Origin: Paenibacillus sp. V4I3
GTDB taxonomy: Bacteria > Bacillota > Bacilli > Paenibacillales > NBRC-103111
Assembly (NCBI RefSeq): GCF_030817215.1
Contig: NZ_JAUSZA010000001.1
Coordinates: 2,826,501-2,890,500 of the forward strand
Length of the DNA stretch: 64,000 bases
Direction of reading: 5' to 3'
Part shown: positions 27,851 through 36,341 of the stretch, piece by piece
Numbering within the stretch: position 1 is the stretch's first letter
How the letters are laid out: each line of letters begins with the position of its first letter
Notes under the pieces: generated by a model
Seen by the model: only the letters and a program-made list of their open reading frames with translations
Told to the model about the DNA's origin: nothing
Databases searched by the model: none
Made by a program: the position numbers and the translations under genes

Positions 27851-28721
27851 TTACAAACGATTCTTTTCCTGCTGTCGGAACTTGCCTGGTGGTACCTTCT
27901 TCTCTTCCATAAAGGTACGAGAAAAATAATGGACAGAAGAAAAGCCGGTCACTTCGGCAATTTACTTTAATTGAAAGCTCGCTTGTCAGAAGCAAGTGGG
28001 CCGCTTGGCGTATGCGTTCGCTTCGAATGAAGTCGGTAAAAGTCTCGTGTATGCCCTCAGAGAACAAGCGTGATAGATGACGTTCTGAGACGTTGAGATA
28101 ACCAGCAACATGTCCAAGATGAAGCGGCTGGGATAAGTTATCACGGATATAAAGCTTGGCGCGCTGCAGCAGAATATGTGTATTTTTACGGTGAAAGTAA
28201 GGTTTAGTCATGTCTTTTCCGAATAACGAAAGAAAGGATACTAGAAGTGTGTAGGCAAGCGAGGGAATCGCAGCAGGCGGCAAGCTCCCCTTCCCTTCTC
28301 GAATCAAGAGTGACTTCCACAAGTGGGCAGTAGGGTGATGATCGGCTTCATGAATGCAAACCTCGGCATGCTCAGCTAAATCGCTGAAGGCTTCACGCAT
28401 GGTGTCGTCGCTTTGTGATTCATCTAATTCGAATGCGACAAAAACGATAAATAAACCCTCTTTCGTACGGATTTGATGATTAATTCCAGGTCTCGAACAA
28501 AAGTGTGTACCTGCCTTGAGTGGGTAGAGAACCCCTTTTTCCGTATACTCACCCTCACCATCAATGATAAAGCAAACCTCAAAGAAAGAATGCTTATGGG
28601 GCTGATTGTCAAACAGGCAAGGGTTAACTCCCCAATATTGAATTTTGAAGCAAGCAGCGGGTCCATGAATGACGTTCAGGACTTCATTAAGCATAGAATC
28701 GGTTTCTTTACATAGATACAT
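27851..28721 (-). pseudogene. AraC-family transcriptional regulator, frameshifted in the DNA-binding domain
   Basis: The N-terminal half is a cupin-type sensing domain (HKHSFFEVCFIIDGEGEY, GTHFCSRPGINHQI). The C-terminal AraC domain begins normally (LHLGHVAGYLNVSERHLSRLF), then derails after ELSIKV. Removing one base near 27961-27963 restores IAEVTGFSSVHYFSRTFMEE and a stop at 27851-27853, giving a normal-length regulator of about 290 residues. As written, the second helix-turn-helix is replaced by nonsense to a stop at 27834. The start at 28721 has AAAGG nine bases upstream. An in-frame ATG at 28730 is closer to that site. It is divergent from the PhyH dioxygenase gene, its likely target. 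Mutation and sequencing error cannot be separated here. Confidence 0.8.
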
Positions 28722-28860
28722 AGGCTTCATCCTTTATATTGAAATGTCCTTATTCTGCAAAAAAGTGTCCTTTGGAGAAAAAGACAGAATCCATTCACTT
28801 TCCTATAATTATAAGTAAGAAAGCGATTAAATAACAACTGGATAAATGGAGGAATGGCCT

Positions 28861-29634
28861 GTGATCGAACAAAAAGATGTAGATTTTTATAAAGAAAATG
28901 GGTATTTACTGGTTAAGGGAGTTTTCAATCAACAGGAAGTAGAAGAAATGAGACAAGGCGTAGAGGGGATCATTAGCCGTGCTGCACAATCAAAGGCTGA
29001 TCATAATTCAGCATGGCAGGGGGACTTTCTTCCGGCAGAGGAGCTGAAAAAGCTCGTCTTAAAAGGTTTTCATGATGTTCATTATCACGATGCCGCATTT
29101 ATGCGAGCAGTGATTCATCCAAATATGGCTGCTGTGCTGACGCAGATTATTGGTCCTAACGTGCAGCTGCATCATTCCAAAATGCTTGTTAAACCGCCAG
29201 AGAATGGCGCAGCTTTCCCGATGCATCAAGACTATCCTTATTTTCCGCACGAAAAGCACACCATGCTAGCTGCAAGTGTGCATCTGGATCATGCCGATGA
29301 GGAGAACGGTTGCCTGCGTGTCATTCCAGGTTCGCATCGCTCCGGCTCTTTGCCACATGTTGGCTCTTATTATTTGAATCATAAGGAATATCCGATTAAA
29401 GAGGGGACGCCTTGCGTGGCTGAAGCGGGTGATGTTCTGTTCTTCAATTACTTGACAATTCACGGCTCAGAGTCGAATAAGAGCTCTAGAACAAGAAGGA
29501 ATGTATTGTTCCAATACCGCGACGCCAGTGATTTTCCGACCGAAAATACACATTTTGACTGGGGCATGGGTCTTATGGTTAGCGGGAAGAATCCGAATTT
29601 CACAAAGGTGAAACCTGATTATAAAATCATCTAA
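28861..29634 (+). CDS. Phytanoyl-CoA dioxygenase (PhyH) family protein
   Basis: This 257-residue Fe(II)/2-oxoglutarate-dependent oxygenase-like protein shows the metal triad: H122-x-D124 in MHQDYPYF and H201 in TIHGSESNKSS, with Arg about ten residues later for the 2-oxoglutarate carboxylate. The N-terminus DVDFYKENGYLLVKGVF is typical of the family. The start is GTG 28861, eight bases after GGAGG (28848-28852). An ATG at 28846 overlaps that site and is rejected. It is divergently arranged with the broken AraC regulator. The substrate is unknown. Such pairs in Paenibacillus often sit near sugar or secondary-metabolite genes (inference). Confidence 0.92.
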   Translation: MIEQKDVDFYKENGYLLVKGVFNQQEVEEMRQGVEGIISRAAQSKADHNSAWQGDFLPAEELKKLVLKGFHDVHYHDAAFMRAVIHPNMAAVLTQIIGPNVQLHHSKMLVKPPENGAAFPMHQDYPYFPHEKHTMLAASVHLDHADEENGCLRVIPGSHRSGSLPHVGSYYLNHKEYPIKEGTPCVAEAGDVLFFNYLTIHGSESNKSSRTRRNVLFQYRDASDFPTENTHFDWGMGLMVSGKNPNFTKVKPDYKII

Positions 29635-29647
29635 TAGAAGGAAGTAG

Positions 29648-29676
29648 AAGGCGCCCTAGGGTGGCCTCTTTTTTTC
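29648..29676 (+). terminator. Terminator between convergent genes
   Basis: An imperfect stem, AAGGCGCCC/GGGTGGCCTC with a TA loop, is followed by seven T (29669-29675). It ends the PhyH transcript and abuts the stop of the convergent small gene. Confidence 0.7.
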
Positions 29677-29868
29677 TCATTGCTTCTGTTTGGAATCTGT
29701 TTTTGGTTCAAAGTTCATACAGGGCTTGCCAGAAGATGAAAGTACACTAAGACTGGGCATTGTCTGTGTTTTGAAGCTGTATGCTTTGCAGCCTCTTGGG
29801 AAATTGGCATCCCATGTAATGTAGAAATGTTGGCATTTCATGCAGTTAATACGTTGTGAATCCGTCAT
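29677..29868 (-). CDS. Small conserved cysteine-rich protein
   Basis: This 63-residue protein has four cysteines placed as CxxC...C...C (INCMKCQHFYITWD, FPRGCKAYSFKT, SSGKPCMNFEPK), which looks like a small zinc- or Fe-S-binding fold. I recall close look-alikes in Bacillales, sometimes labelled as uracil-DNA-glycosylase-related, but no glycosylase motif is present. A ribosome site (AGAGGGAC, read on the minus strand) precedes ATG 29868. It is a stand-alone gene convergent with the dioxygenase. Function unknown. Confidence 0.75.
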   Translation of the reverse strand: MTDSQRINCMKCQHFYITWDANFPRGCKAYSFKTQTMPSLSVLSSSGKPCMNFEPKTDSKQKQ

Positions 29869-30022
29869 ATCTGTCCCTCTTATTTTAAGATAAGTCTATT
29901 ATAACCTATTAAAATGACGAATTTAAATAGGATTGGATCTGTCGACAAGAAGAGGCAAACCTCTCACAGCCATTAGGGTAGTATTATCCATGATGGAAGT
30001 CACTGTGAGGAGGGAATGGGAG

Positions 30023-31597
30023 TTGAAAACGTTTGATGTCATCCTTATTGGGAGTGGCCACAATGCTTTAATTACGGCTGCCTATTTAACACGTGCTGGA
30101 AGGAGCGTACTCGTTCTGGAGAAAAATGATCGCCCAGGAGGATTCCTTCGTACGGAGGAGCTTACTTTACCGGGGTTCAAGCATGATGTCTATGCTGCGG
30201 CACATCCTCTGCTATTGACAGGTCCGGCTTATGCCGATCTTGGTGAAGCTCTAGAGGCTCGCGGGTTACGCTATTTAAACACGGATCTGCCAACTGGAGT
30301 CTCCATGGAGGACGGGCAAACGGCTGTATTCTCGCGATCGTTCGAGGCGTTAATTGCAGAGGCCGAACGGCTTGCTCCTGGCGATGGAGCTGCTTTAGCG
30401 GCCATGTTCGAGGCATTTAATCCTTATGCAGCGGATGTTTTTGCTTTATTTAATTTGGATCTATCACGCTCCAAAGCCTCAACGATCATCGAGAAACTAT
30501 TACATAATAAGGGAAGTAAAGGATACTCCGAATTTGCGGTATCGATCTTCTCGACCGCACGTAATACCGTAAGTTCCTTTCAATCACCTGTACTCCGAGC
30601 TATGTTGGCGCCGTGGGTATCTCATCTTGGGCGTACGCCTGATGAAGTCGGCAGCGGGATTTGGGTGCCTCTCACTGCAATGGCATTAATGGGAGGAGGA
30701 ATGCCAATTCCCGAAGGTGGAAGCGAAAAGCTTGCCCAAGCACTGGCCCAGCTTATTCAGGACCAAGGTGGTATCATCCTCACGGAACAGGAAGCGGAGC
30801 GAATTGTAGTGAAAAACGGACGCGCCGTTGGTGTACGGACTTCGAAGGGAGAGGAGTATCGGGCGAAGCAAGCAGTCGTTGCGTCAACAAGTCCAGATCG
30901 GCTATATCTCTCACTTTTGGCTGATGCTGAGATTAGTCCTCCGCTGCTCGAACAAGCGAAGCGGTTCCGCTATGGTAGGGGCTGTGTACAGATCCATCTT
31001 TCTCTGAGTGAACCGCCGCAATGGCCAGATGCTCGCTTTGCCAAGGTCGGTCAGCCGCATTTAACGGATGGGCTCGATGGATTCACCCAGGCCATTGCAC
31101 AAGGAATGGCGGATTTGCTTCCAGCAAAGCCAACTTTCACTGTGGATTGTTCCACGAATCTGGATCCGTCTCGCGCGCCTGAAGGAAAGGCTATCATGCG
31201 TATTCAGGTGCTCGAAGTACCTTGCCGTCCTCGCGGCGATGCGGCTGGTCTTATCGATGTCGGTGATGGCAGTTGGACGCCGGAGCTTACAGAGCGTTTC
31301 ACTGATCGAGTACTTACGATTGTAGGAAAGCATATCCCTAATATCCCGAGTGCCATTATTGGCCATGCCGTTGTCACGCCAGACACGATTGCCAGATTCA
31401 ATCCTAATTCCGGTCCAGGTGATCCATATGGCGGTGCACATGATTTGGCGCAAAGTTACCTGTTTCGGCCACTACCGGGGCAGCCGAGCCATCAAACGGA
31501 AATTCCGAACTTGTATATGTTGGGTGCGGCCACCTGGCCAGGGCACGGGATCAATGGAGGATCGGGTTATATAGTCGCCCAAAAGCTGCTGAAATAA
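30023..31597 (+). CDS. Phytoene-desaturase-like FAD/NAD(P) oxidoreductase
   Basis: This 524-residue flavoprotein of the CrtI/amine-oxidase superfamily has an N-terminal dinucleotide-binding fold (FDVILIGSGHNALITAAYL, then VLVLEKNDRPGGFLRTEEL) and a C-terminal FAD motif (NLYMLGAATWPGHGINGGSGY). TTG 30023 is preferred because GAGGAGGG (30007-30014) lies eight bases upstream and the protein then begins MKTFDVIL. The upstream in-frame extension to 29933 shows no homology-like features. No phytoene synthase or other carotenoid gene is near, so the substrate is open. Members of this group act on polyenes and other hydrophobic molecules. Confidence 0.9.
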   Translation: MKTFDVILIGSGHNALITAAYLTRAGRSVLVLEKNDRPGGFLRTEELTLPGFKHDVYAAAHPLLLTGPAYADLGEALEARGLRYLNTDLPTGVSMEDGQTAVFSRSFEALIAEAERLAPGDGAALAAMFEAFNPYAADVFALFNLDLSRSKASTIIEKLLHNKGSKGYSEFAVSIFSTARNTVSSFQSPVLRAMLAPWVSHLGRTPDEVGSGIWVPLTAMALMGGGMPIPEGGSEKLAQALAQLIQDQGGIILTEQEAERIVVKNGRAVGVRTSKGEEYRAKQAVVASTSPDRLYLSLLADAEISPPLLEQAKRFRYGRGCVQIHLSLSEPPQWPDARFAKVGQPHLTDGLDGFTQAIAQGMADLLPAKPTFTVDCSTNLDPSRAPEGKAIMRIQVLEVPCRPRGDAAGLIDVGDGSWTPELTERFTDRVLTIVGKHIPNIPSAIIGHAVVTPDTIARFNPNSGPGDPYGGAHDLAQSYLFRPLPGQPSHQTEIPNLYMLGAATWPGHGINGGSGYIVAQKLLK

Positions 31598-31689
31598 AGA
31601 TAAAAGGCTAAGTCTCCTGTAGGTATTCCGCTATTCTAGTTTCTGCGGTACGATAGGTGGTAAATAAAGTAAGCATAGGGGGAGATAGC

Positions 31690-32445
31690 TTGTATTGGAC
31701 GCGTAGAGATTTAAAAATCAGAGCTAAAAATGTTCTGCGGACATCGTATTGGAAAGCTTTTCTGGTTAGTTTGGTATTGGCCGTAGTTAGTGGCGGGGTA
31801 TCAAGCTGCTCATTTAATTCGGGTGGAAGTACTTCGATGAGTCTTCCTGGGTTTAGTGGCGGAATGGGCGATATCTCCGACGGAGCGGGTCTTGCTATTA
31901 TCCTTATCTTTGCTTTCTTGGCAGTCGTGATTGGACTCGTGGCGTTAGCTTTTAATATCTTCGTTGTGTCTCCGCTAAAAGTGAGCGTACAGCAATATTT
32001 TAAACAGGCTGCACAAGATGATGTAAACATGAACTATCTCGTTTATTCGTTTACGAAAGGCAATTACCTAGCTATTGTTAAAGGTATGTTTTGGAGCGGC
32101 CTACTTAATTTTTTATGGTTTTTACTGCTCATTATTCCAGGTATCGTGAAGTCGTATGCATACAGCATGACGCCTTTTATTTTGGCGGACAATCCTGGGA
32201 TTGGGATGAAGCGAGCTGTTGATCTAAGCAATCAAATGACACGCGGGCAGAAGTGGAAAATGTTTGTGTTGGATCTTTCCTTTATTGGTTGGTTTATTCT
32301 AGGAACTTTGGCGCTGGGAATAGGCGTTTTATTCGTACTGCCTTACTATAACTCAACCAAAGCGGAGCTTTACTTGGTCATTCGACAACAGGCGTTGCAT
32401 GATGGGATAAGCAGCAGCGCGGAGTTGAATTTGCCTTATGTCTAA
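31690..32445 (+). CDS. DUF975 family integral membrane protein
   Basis: This 251-residue protein has the DUF975 opening (WTRRDLKIRAKNVLRTSYWKAFLVSLVL), a Ser/Gly-rich extracytoplasmic insert, and four further hydrophobic segments ending near residue 228. SYAYSMTPFILADNPGIG and AVDLSNQMTRGQKWKMFVLDLSFIGW are characteristic stretches. The start is TTG 31690 after AGGGGGAGA (31677-31685). An in-frame GTG at 31657 lacks a ribosome site. The family function is unknown. It stands alone with its own terminator. Confidence 0.9.
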   Translation: MYWTRRDLKIRAKNVLRTSYWKAFLVSLVLAVVSGGVSSCSFNSGGSTSMSLPGFSGGMGDISDGAGLAIILIFAFLAVVIGLVALAFNIFVVSPLKVSVQQYFKQAAQDDVNMNYLVYSFTKGNYLAIVKGMFWSGLLNFLWFLLLIIPGIVKSYAYSMTPFILADNPGIGMKRAVDLSNQMTRGQKWKMFVLDLSFIGWFILGTLALGIGVLFVLPYYNSTKAELYLVIRQQALHDGISSSAELNLPYV

Positions 32446-32477
32446 ACAGGGATACTTGTGAGGGAAATAGCAAAATG

Positions 32478-32509
32478 GAGCCTGTCGATGAAATCGATAG
32501 GCTCTTTTA
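32478..32509 (+). terminator. Rho-independent terminator, possibly bidirectional
   Basis: GAGCCT-G-TCGAT (32478-32489) pairs with ATCGA-T-AGGCTC (32493-32504), followed by TTTTATTTTT. It separates DUF975 from the convergent HAD gene. Confidence 0.85.
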
Positions 32510-32549
32510 TTTTTATTAAGCAGATTCCATTGGATATTGTGCAAACAAA

Positions 32550-33347
32550 CTAAATATCACCCTTCAAAACACCCAGCAATTCAGGTAATGTAGCGATCTC
32601 ATAACTTGGGCGATTGTGAATCGGCGCCGTGCGGTTATGATGATTGATCCAAACATTCCGCATGCCAACCCCTAACGCCCCTCTAATATCCGTATCTAAA
32701 TTATCGCCAACCATGATGGTTTCTTCCACAGTGGTACCAAGCAGATTCAAAGCATGCTCAAAAATAGATGGATCAGGTTTCCCTTTGCCGAAGGAGCCGG
32801 ATATAAGAATATGATCAAAGTAAGCTGCTAAAGCAGGAATGCTGTCTACTTTTTCCTGCTGCAAGTCTGGAGCGCCATTCGTCATTAGCAGTAATTGATA
32901 ATTGTGATGCAAAGCATTCAAGACCTCGAACGTTGTCTCATAAACCAAGGGACGCTCTCTTCGCTCACGAGCAAATCGCTTGGCAAGCTTCTCACCTAAT
33001 AAGGGATCATCGATGCCTAAGTTGAGTAAGCCTTGTGTCCATGAGTTCTTTTGATAGATAGGGGCAAACTGTTCCAGCTCCAGAAAGGATGGATGCTCTT
33101 TCGAATCGAAGCGTCCCCAGAGTGCTTCTAAGTGAGTAACCTCAATCATTTTGGCAAATTCATAACAGGCCATTGTACGAAATAGGTGCTCAGATGATTC
33201 ACGTACTGCACTTTCAAGTGCTTTAGGATCAACGTTGGCTGACTCAGAGGCTGCTTGGCAGGTTACCTGAAAGGCTTCATTAATACTTTTTTCATCCCAC
33301 AGTAACGTATTGTCTAAATCAAAAATAATCGCTTTGATACGTTTCAT
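32550..33347 (-). CDS. HAD-superfamily phosphatase (YjjG/YfnB-like)
   Basis: This 265-residue cytoplasmic hydrolase has motif I FDLDNTLLWDE (D10, D12) at the N-terminus, motif II LLMTNGAPD, the Lys region GSFGKGKPDPSIF, and motif IV IMVGDNLDTDI, all intact. A helical cap lies between motifs I and II, as in pyrimidine-nucleotidase-type HADs. The start at 33347 is set by GGGGAGG nine bases upstream. A 20-residue upstream extension in frame is rejected. Monocistronic, substrate not deducible. Confidence 0.92.
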   Translation of the reverse strand: MKRIKAIIFDLDNTLLWDEKSINEAFQVTCQAASESANVDPKALESAVRESSEHLFRTMACYEFAKMIEVTHLEALWGRFDSKEHPSFLELEQFAPIYQKNSWTQGLLNLGIDDPLLGEKLAKRFARERRERPLVYETTFEVLNALHHNYQLLLMTNGAPDLQQEKVDSIPALAAYFDHILISGSFGKGKPDPSIFEHALNLLGTTVEETIMVGDNLDTDIRGALGVGMRNVWINHHNRTAPIHNRPSYEIATLPELLGVLKGDI

Positions 33348-33492
33348 TGCCAATAAACCTCCCCTATGCCCTATATTTAATTTGCTCCATAAATAAAAGG
33401 AAGTCAATCGTAAAGTAAGGGGAAATCATTTAAATAATTGTAAACAAACAACTAAAACAAGCCTTGTTGGATGTCATATCCATTATTCTGTC

Positions 33493-33517
33493 TATGTCAT
33501 TAGCTATGACATATAAT
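33493..33517 (+). promoter_or_regulatory. Palindrome overlapping a sigma-A-type -10 box
   Basis: TATGTCAT (33493-33500) and ATGACATA (33506-33513) form an 8-bp inverted repeat around AGCTA that runs into TATAAT (33512-33517), placed for transcription of the membrane protein/lipoprotein pair. No good -35 box was found, as expected for a regulated promoter. The regulator is unknown. Confidence 0.5.
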
Positions 33518-33552
33518 ATATGTATAGAGACAAATTTGAGGAGATGATGGGT

Positions 33553-34569
33553 TTGTCAGTCCTGGTACCAATGCCGCAATCGAAAACGAATATCGGTAAT
33601 TTCAAGCATACGATCACGATGTTGATGGGGATGTGGCTTATCATTGGTTTGTTTATTGATGGCTTTGCTCATAACCACGGTGCGGTTGAAACTTTTTTTA
33701 CGCCTTGGCATGCCATTTTGTATTCGGGGTATCTGGCATGTGCGGTGTGGATTTTCTATTTGACTTATCAGAACAAATCTAGGGCCAATCATGCAACTTG
33801 GGTGCAGGCAATCCCGACAGGTTACAAGCTTGGCGTGGCAGGGGTGATTGTCTTTTTCTTAGGCGGTCTTGGTGATATGTATTGGCATACGGTGTTTGGA
33901 ATTGAGAAGAATATCGATGCTCTTCTGAGCCCCACCCATTTGATCTTATTGACAGGTGCACTTATGATCCTGACAAGTCCGTACCGTGCGATTAGTCACG
34001 TTGAAGATGAGGTATCACCTGCTTTTCGCCTATTGCTACCTGCTTTGACCTCGGTTGCATTAACTTTTGCTGTCATGGCCTTCTTTCTCATGTATGCTTG
34101 GTCATTCCGTCAAAATCTATGGATGGCGAGGGAAGAAGATGCGGTCGCAAGAGCCGTCGTGGATTTCCTGATTACAACGATGCTGTTAGTCCTACCAGTC
34201 ATGCTGATTTTAAGGAGATGGAAGATCCCATTCGGTACCGCCACTTATTTCTTTGTTTTCCAGGCGGTGCTTATGGCGATACTTGATGGCTTTACTCATT
34301 ACGGATCTATTGTGATTCTACTGATTAGCGGGATTGCTGCTGATTTGATGTTTAGGTCTATTAAACAGAGGGAAGCGAGCGATTGGCGATATAAGGTTGT
34401 TTTCTTTGTTATTCCTGTTTTAATCTGGGGCTTATATTTTGCAGATTTGAGCATTTATCATACATTGGATTGGGCGCCGGAGCTTTGGGGAGGAACGATG
34501 TTCATCTGTGGGCTCTGTTCACTGGGGTTAAGCATTCTCGCGGCTCCAATTGTGCAAAGAAGAAAATGA
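33553..34569 (+). CDS. Multi-spanning membrane protein of unknown function
   Basis: This protein of 338 residues has about eight hydrophobic segments. Histidine- and acid-containing loops sit near membrane ends (FIDGFAHNHGAVETFFTPWH, GGLGDMYWHTVFGIE, LLSPTHLILL), which could bind metal or haem. I favour TTG 33553, nine bases after GAGGAG (33538-33543). ATG 33544 and 33547 are closer to that site, and ATG 33520 lies within the presumed promoter. The stop overlaps the start of the next gene, a His-rich lipoprotein, so the two probably work together. Family not recognised. Confidence 0.75.
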   Translation: MSVLVPMPQSKTNIGNFKHTITMLMGMWLIIGLFIDGFAHNHGAVETFFTPWHAILYSGYLACAVWIFYLTYQNKSRANHATWVQAIPTGYKLGVAGVIVFFLGGLGDMYWHTVFGIEKNIDALLSPTHLILLTGALMILTSPYRAISHVEDEVSPAFRLLLPALTSVALTFAVMAFFLMYAWSFRQNLWMAREEDAVARAVVDFLITTMLLVLPVMLILRRWKIPFGTATYFFVFQAVLMAILDGFTHYGSIVILLISGIAADLMFRSIKQREASDWRYKVVFFVIPVLIWGLYFADLSIYHTLDWAPELWGGTMFICGLCSLGLSILAAPIVQRRK

Positions 34570-35384
34570 TGAAAAAAACGGTAATTATCCATATAGGTAT
34601 GATACTCCTTTTAACGGCTTGCGCTACGCAACCCACAAAACATGACATGATGGGGATGCCGATTGCGACTTCTTCTCCTTCAACACATGTCCACCAAAAT
34701 GACGCGATTGCTCATTTTTCAGTCGCGTCAAAGCAATATTTGCCTAATGAGGATGCAACTGTGACGATTCTCATCCAAAATAAATGGAATAAACCGATTG
34801 ATAAATTCGACATCATGCATGAAAAGCTGCTGCACCTGATCGTTGTCAGTAAAGATCTTACCTATTTTGACCATCTTCATCCCGAATACGTCGGTGAAGG
34901 TCGATTTGAAATCAAGACAAAGTTCCCGGCAGGTGGCCACTATCAGCTGATCGCCGACTTCACGCCGCAAGGCATGGGTGAGACGATTCAAACGCACTGG
35001 GTAACGATTAACGGGCAGCAAAAAAAAGAAGAAAAGCTTCTACCTGATACGAATCTTACGAAAAGAGTCGGCGACAAAGAAGTAAATCTTTCCTTCGACC
35101 ATTTGATGGCTGGTATGGATTTAAAAATGAACTTTATCATTAGAAATGCTGTAACGAAAGAGCCTGTAACTGATTTGCAGCCTTATCTAGGCAGTCTAGG
35201 TCATGTGGTGGCTATAAGTTCAGATGCCAAGGAGTTCGTCCATGTGCATCCGAATGATTCGAAAGCTTCTGGACCTGATGCAGCGTTCACTATCCACTTT
35301 CCCAAAAGTGGCATCTACAAAATCTGGGGTCAATTTCAGCATCATAATGAAGTGTTCATTGTCCCTTTTATCATAAAAGTATAA
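34566..35384 (+). CDS. Histidine/methionine-rich secreted lipoprotein, possibly metal-binding
   Basis: This 272-residue lipoprotein has lipobox Cys19 (ILLLTAC), then a His/Met-rich segment (HDMMGMPIATSS, THVHQNDAI). Two beta-sandwich repeats follow, each carrying an HxHP motif (YFDHLHPEYVGEG near 100 and EFVHVHPND near 225). The fold resembles YtkA-like modules, and HLHP motifs recur in periplasmic or surface copper-handling proteins. A role in copper delivery or resistance is therefore possible but inferred. ATG 34566 overlaps the upstream stop (ATGA), showing translational coupling to the membrane protein. Confidence 0.78.
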   Translation: MMKKTVIIHIGMILLLTACATQPTKHDMMGMPIATSSPSTHVHQNDAIAHFSVASKQYLPNEDATVTILIQNKWNKPIDKFDIMHEKLLHLIVVSKDLTYFDHLHPEYVGEGRFEIKTKFPAGGHYQLIADFTPQGMGETIQTHWVTINGQQKKEEKLLPDTNLTKRVGDKEVNLSFDHLMAGMDLKMNFIIRNAVTKEPVTDLQPYLGSLGHVVAISSDAKEFVHVHPNDSKASGPDAAFTIHFPKSGIYKIWGQFQHHNEVFIVPFIIKV

Positions 35385-35475
35385 TTTGTAATCAAAAAGA
35401 AATGTGTTATTCATCTGGGCTTAATGAAACAGGCTTATAATAGAACTCGACCCCCTTTAAAATATATATACTTTA

Positions 35476-35511
35476 AGACCCGCGGCCCGTTGCTGTGGGT
35501 CTCTTTTTTTT
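35476..35511 (+). terminator. Rho-independent terminator
   Basis: AGACCC (35476-35481) pairs with GGGTCT (35497-35502) in an extended GC-rich stem followed by CTTTTTTTT. It ends the lipoprotein transcript. Confidence 0.85.
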
Positions 35512-35535
35512 GTCCTGAACTATTTTTTTTGTATT

Positions 35536-35551
35536 TGTCGGGAATCCGACA
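35536..35551 (+). promoter_or_regulatory. Palindromic operator upstream of Crp/Fnr gene
   Basis: TGTCGG-GAAT-CCGACA is a perfect 6-bp inverted repeat about 100 bp before the Crp/Fnr start. Its two-fold symmetry suits a Crp/Fnr dimer, so autoregulation is possible, though the sequence differs from the classical TGTGA-N6-TCACA site. Confidence 0.45.
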
Positions 35552-35649
35552 TTCTATCACGTTATCATGTGGTAATATATCTATAACACATCGGAATACT
35601 CAACATTAAAACATAGCGTCATAGGAACTTGGCAAAGGGGTTTTCACTT

Positions 35650-36315
35650 ATGGACCAATTGAATGAACTTGCCGATCTTCAGGAGAAGGACCCTACCAAG
35701 GAAGTCATGATTGAGGCATTTCGTAAACATGGGGCTATCCAGACCTACAGGAAAAACGAGTTTGTTTTTCAGGAGAATGATCAACCCAGCGGTGCTTATT
35801 ATGTCGACTCGGGATTAATTAAGATTTCCCAATCCTCTGAGGAGGGGCAAGGGATTACCTTATTTCTACGCTATGAGGGCGAAATATTCGGTAATGCGGA
35901 AATTTTGACGAACATTCGTCGGAAACGTTATGCCAAGTGTTTGGTAGACAGCCAAATCATTACGCTAGATGGGCGGAAATTTATCGAATTGGCCAAGGAG
36001 AATGCCGAGTTTTCTTATTCTGTTGCCGTTCTCGGAGCTCGCAGACTTCTGCAAACACAGAAGATGGTTGAAACGCTCATTTCCCGCCCTGTCGCTTGGA
36101 GGCTAGCTTGGTTCCTCATGCAGCTTGGCAATCCGACGGACGTTAAGCTTGAGGTTCAGGTGCCGCTCAGTCATGAAGAAATCTCTTATGTCATTGGCTG
36201 CAGCAGACAAACCGTCACAGAAACACTCAATAAATGGCGCGATAAAGGGCTCATCGACTACGCCAAAAAGAAGATCGTAGTTTATCATCCGAACCGTTTT
36301 TTCACAGACATATGA
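35650..36315 (+). CDS. Crp/Fnr-family transcriptional regulator
   Basis: This 221-residue regulator has a cyclic-nucleotide-binding-type beta-roll at about 20-135 (NEFVFQENDQPSGAYYVDSGLIKISQ, FLRYEGEIFGNAEI), a dimer helix, and a winged HTH at about 165-210 (PLSHEEISYVIGCSRQTVTETLNKWRDKGLI). There is no N-terminal cysteine cluster, so it is not an Fe-S FNR. The effector is unknown. ATG 35650 follows AAAGGGG (35632-35638). An in-frame TTG at 35629 lies upstream of that site. Its stop overlaps an ATG of the ABC ATPase frame, and it heads the transporter cluster it probably controls. Confidence 0.88.
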   Translation: MDQLNELADLQEKDPTKEVMIEAFRKHGAIQTYRKNEFVFQENDQPSGAYYVDSGLIKISQSSEEGQGITLFLRYEGEIFGNAEILTNIRRKRYAKCLVDSQIITLDGRKFIELAKENAEFSYSVAVLGARRLLQTQKMVETLISRPVAWRLAWFLMQLGNPTDVKLEVQVPLSHEEISYVIGCSRQTVTETLNKWRDKGLIDYAKKKIVVYHPNRFFTDI

Positions 36316-36341
36316 CGGAGATTGGCCTGGAGGGCATTCAA

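Noticed and set aside
27823..27970. Strong GGGGAGGA site and GTG 27839 opening a 43-codon plus-strand frame
   Set aside because: The frame lies wholly antisense to the end of the AraC gene, has no recognisable protein features, and ends at the frameshift region by chance.
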